DNA from: UBA8515 sp036170795
GTDB taxonomy: Bacteria; Patescibacteriota; Minisyncoccia; Phycocordibacterales; UBA9973
Direction of reading: 5' to 3'
Length of the DNA: 19,793 bases
Assembly (NCBI GenBank): GCA_036170795.1
Contig: JAVHPX010000014.1
Location: 1-19,793 of the forward strand
The notes beneath the pieces were generated by a model, which was not told the origin of the DNA, made no database searches, and saw only the letters and a program-made list of their open reading frames with translations. Each line of letters begins with the position of its first letter. Position 1 is the first letter of the stretch. Positions 19,714 through 19,793 of this stretch are shown here, piece after piece. Both the position numbers and the translations under genes were made by a program.

Positions 19714-19793
19714 ATGAAAAGTGAAACTAGAGTTTGTCAAAATTGTAAACAAAACTTCGTAATCGAACCAGACGATTTTTCTTTCTATGAAAA
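19714..19793 (+). CDS. Zinc-ribbon protein, 3' truncated by window edge
   Basis: The 26 visible residues begin MKSETRVCQNCKQNFVIEPD and continue DFSFYEK. CQNC followed by F-x-IEPDDF-x-FYEK is a pattern I recall from zinc-ribbon proteins common in Patescibacteria, where a second CxxC pair follows further on. That second pair is outside the window. The ATG lies nine bases after the mnmA stop, with TATAAT at 19705-19710 between them. Function is unknown; single zinc-ribbon proteins often bind nucleic acid. Confidence 0.7.
   Translation, partial: MKSETRVCQNCKQNFVIEPDDFSFYE

Noticed and set aside
1..19793. CRISPR array, insertion sequence, toxin-antitoxin or classic defence genes
   Set aside because: Both strands were considered. 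There are no regularly spaced repeats, transposase-like ORFs or paired small ORFs with such features.
1..19793. TGA read as glycine
   Set aside because: Every recognised protein is full length under the standard bacterial code without in-frame TGA, so no recoding is needed.

Overview
The window is an AT-rich, gene-dense bacterial chromosome segment, interrupted by two 100-base runs of N (5280-5379 and 14075-14174) that mark scaffold joins. Everything recognisable is core cellular machinery, and the style points to the Candidate Phyla Radiation (Patescibacteria), probably a Parcubacteria-type lineage. The reasons are: short, trimmed versions of core proteins; near absence of Shine-Dalgarno sequences; frr lying directly beside rseP with no isoprenoid or phospholipid genes between them; a sigma-region-4/HARE protein; a VirB4-like N-terminal membrane protein; and, at the right edge, the start of a zinc-ribbon protein of a type I associate with these genomes. 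The lineage is inferred from family resemblance; there is no rRNA in the window to confirm it.

Layout. Positions 1-476 hold three tRNA genes (Glu-UUC partial, Ser-CGA, Val-GAC) on the plus strand, with a hairpin-rich spacer that carries inverted and direct copies of the tRNA-Ser 3' end. A single-domain GlmU-like uridylyltransferase follows (484-1218). From 7403 back to 1238 the minus strand carries priA, [gap], rpsU, ybeY, ftsA, ftsZ and trxB, which combines division, ribosome maturation and redox functions. From 7488 onward all genes are on the plus strand: mreB with an overlapping lysozyme-like membrane protein, a clamp-loader delta'-like gene, frr, rseP, typA, [gap], a sigma-4/HARE regulator, a VirB4-N-like membrane protein, mltG, an rRNA-type SAM methyltransferase, mnmA and the partial zinc-ribbon gene.

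How the genes relate. FtsZ keeps the C-terminal peptide that binds FtsA, and FtsA keeps its amphipathic membrane anchor, so the division pair looks functional. MreB, the lysozyme-like protein and MltG form a wall-elongation theme. MnmA thiolates U34 of tRNAs such as the Glu-UUC tRNA seen at position 1. Several promoters are extended -10 elements (TGn plus a TATAAT-like hexamer). At trxB, priA, the delta'-like gene and a 10-codon leader ORF they sit 6-7 bases before the ATG, which predicts leaderless mRNAs.

Most unusual signals: (1) a PriA homologue that keeps all eight zinc cysteines but has lost the recognisable ATPase/helicase motifs; (2) palindromic, GC-richer insertions inside the adjacent methyltransferase and mnmA genes that share a 14-base unit at 13/14 identity in opposite orientations; (3) duplicated and inverted copies of the tRNA-Ser 3' end; (4) a leaderless 10-codon ORF ending one base before a membrane-protein gene. 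All 17 complete or 3'-complete protein genes end in TAA or TAG, none in TGA.
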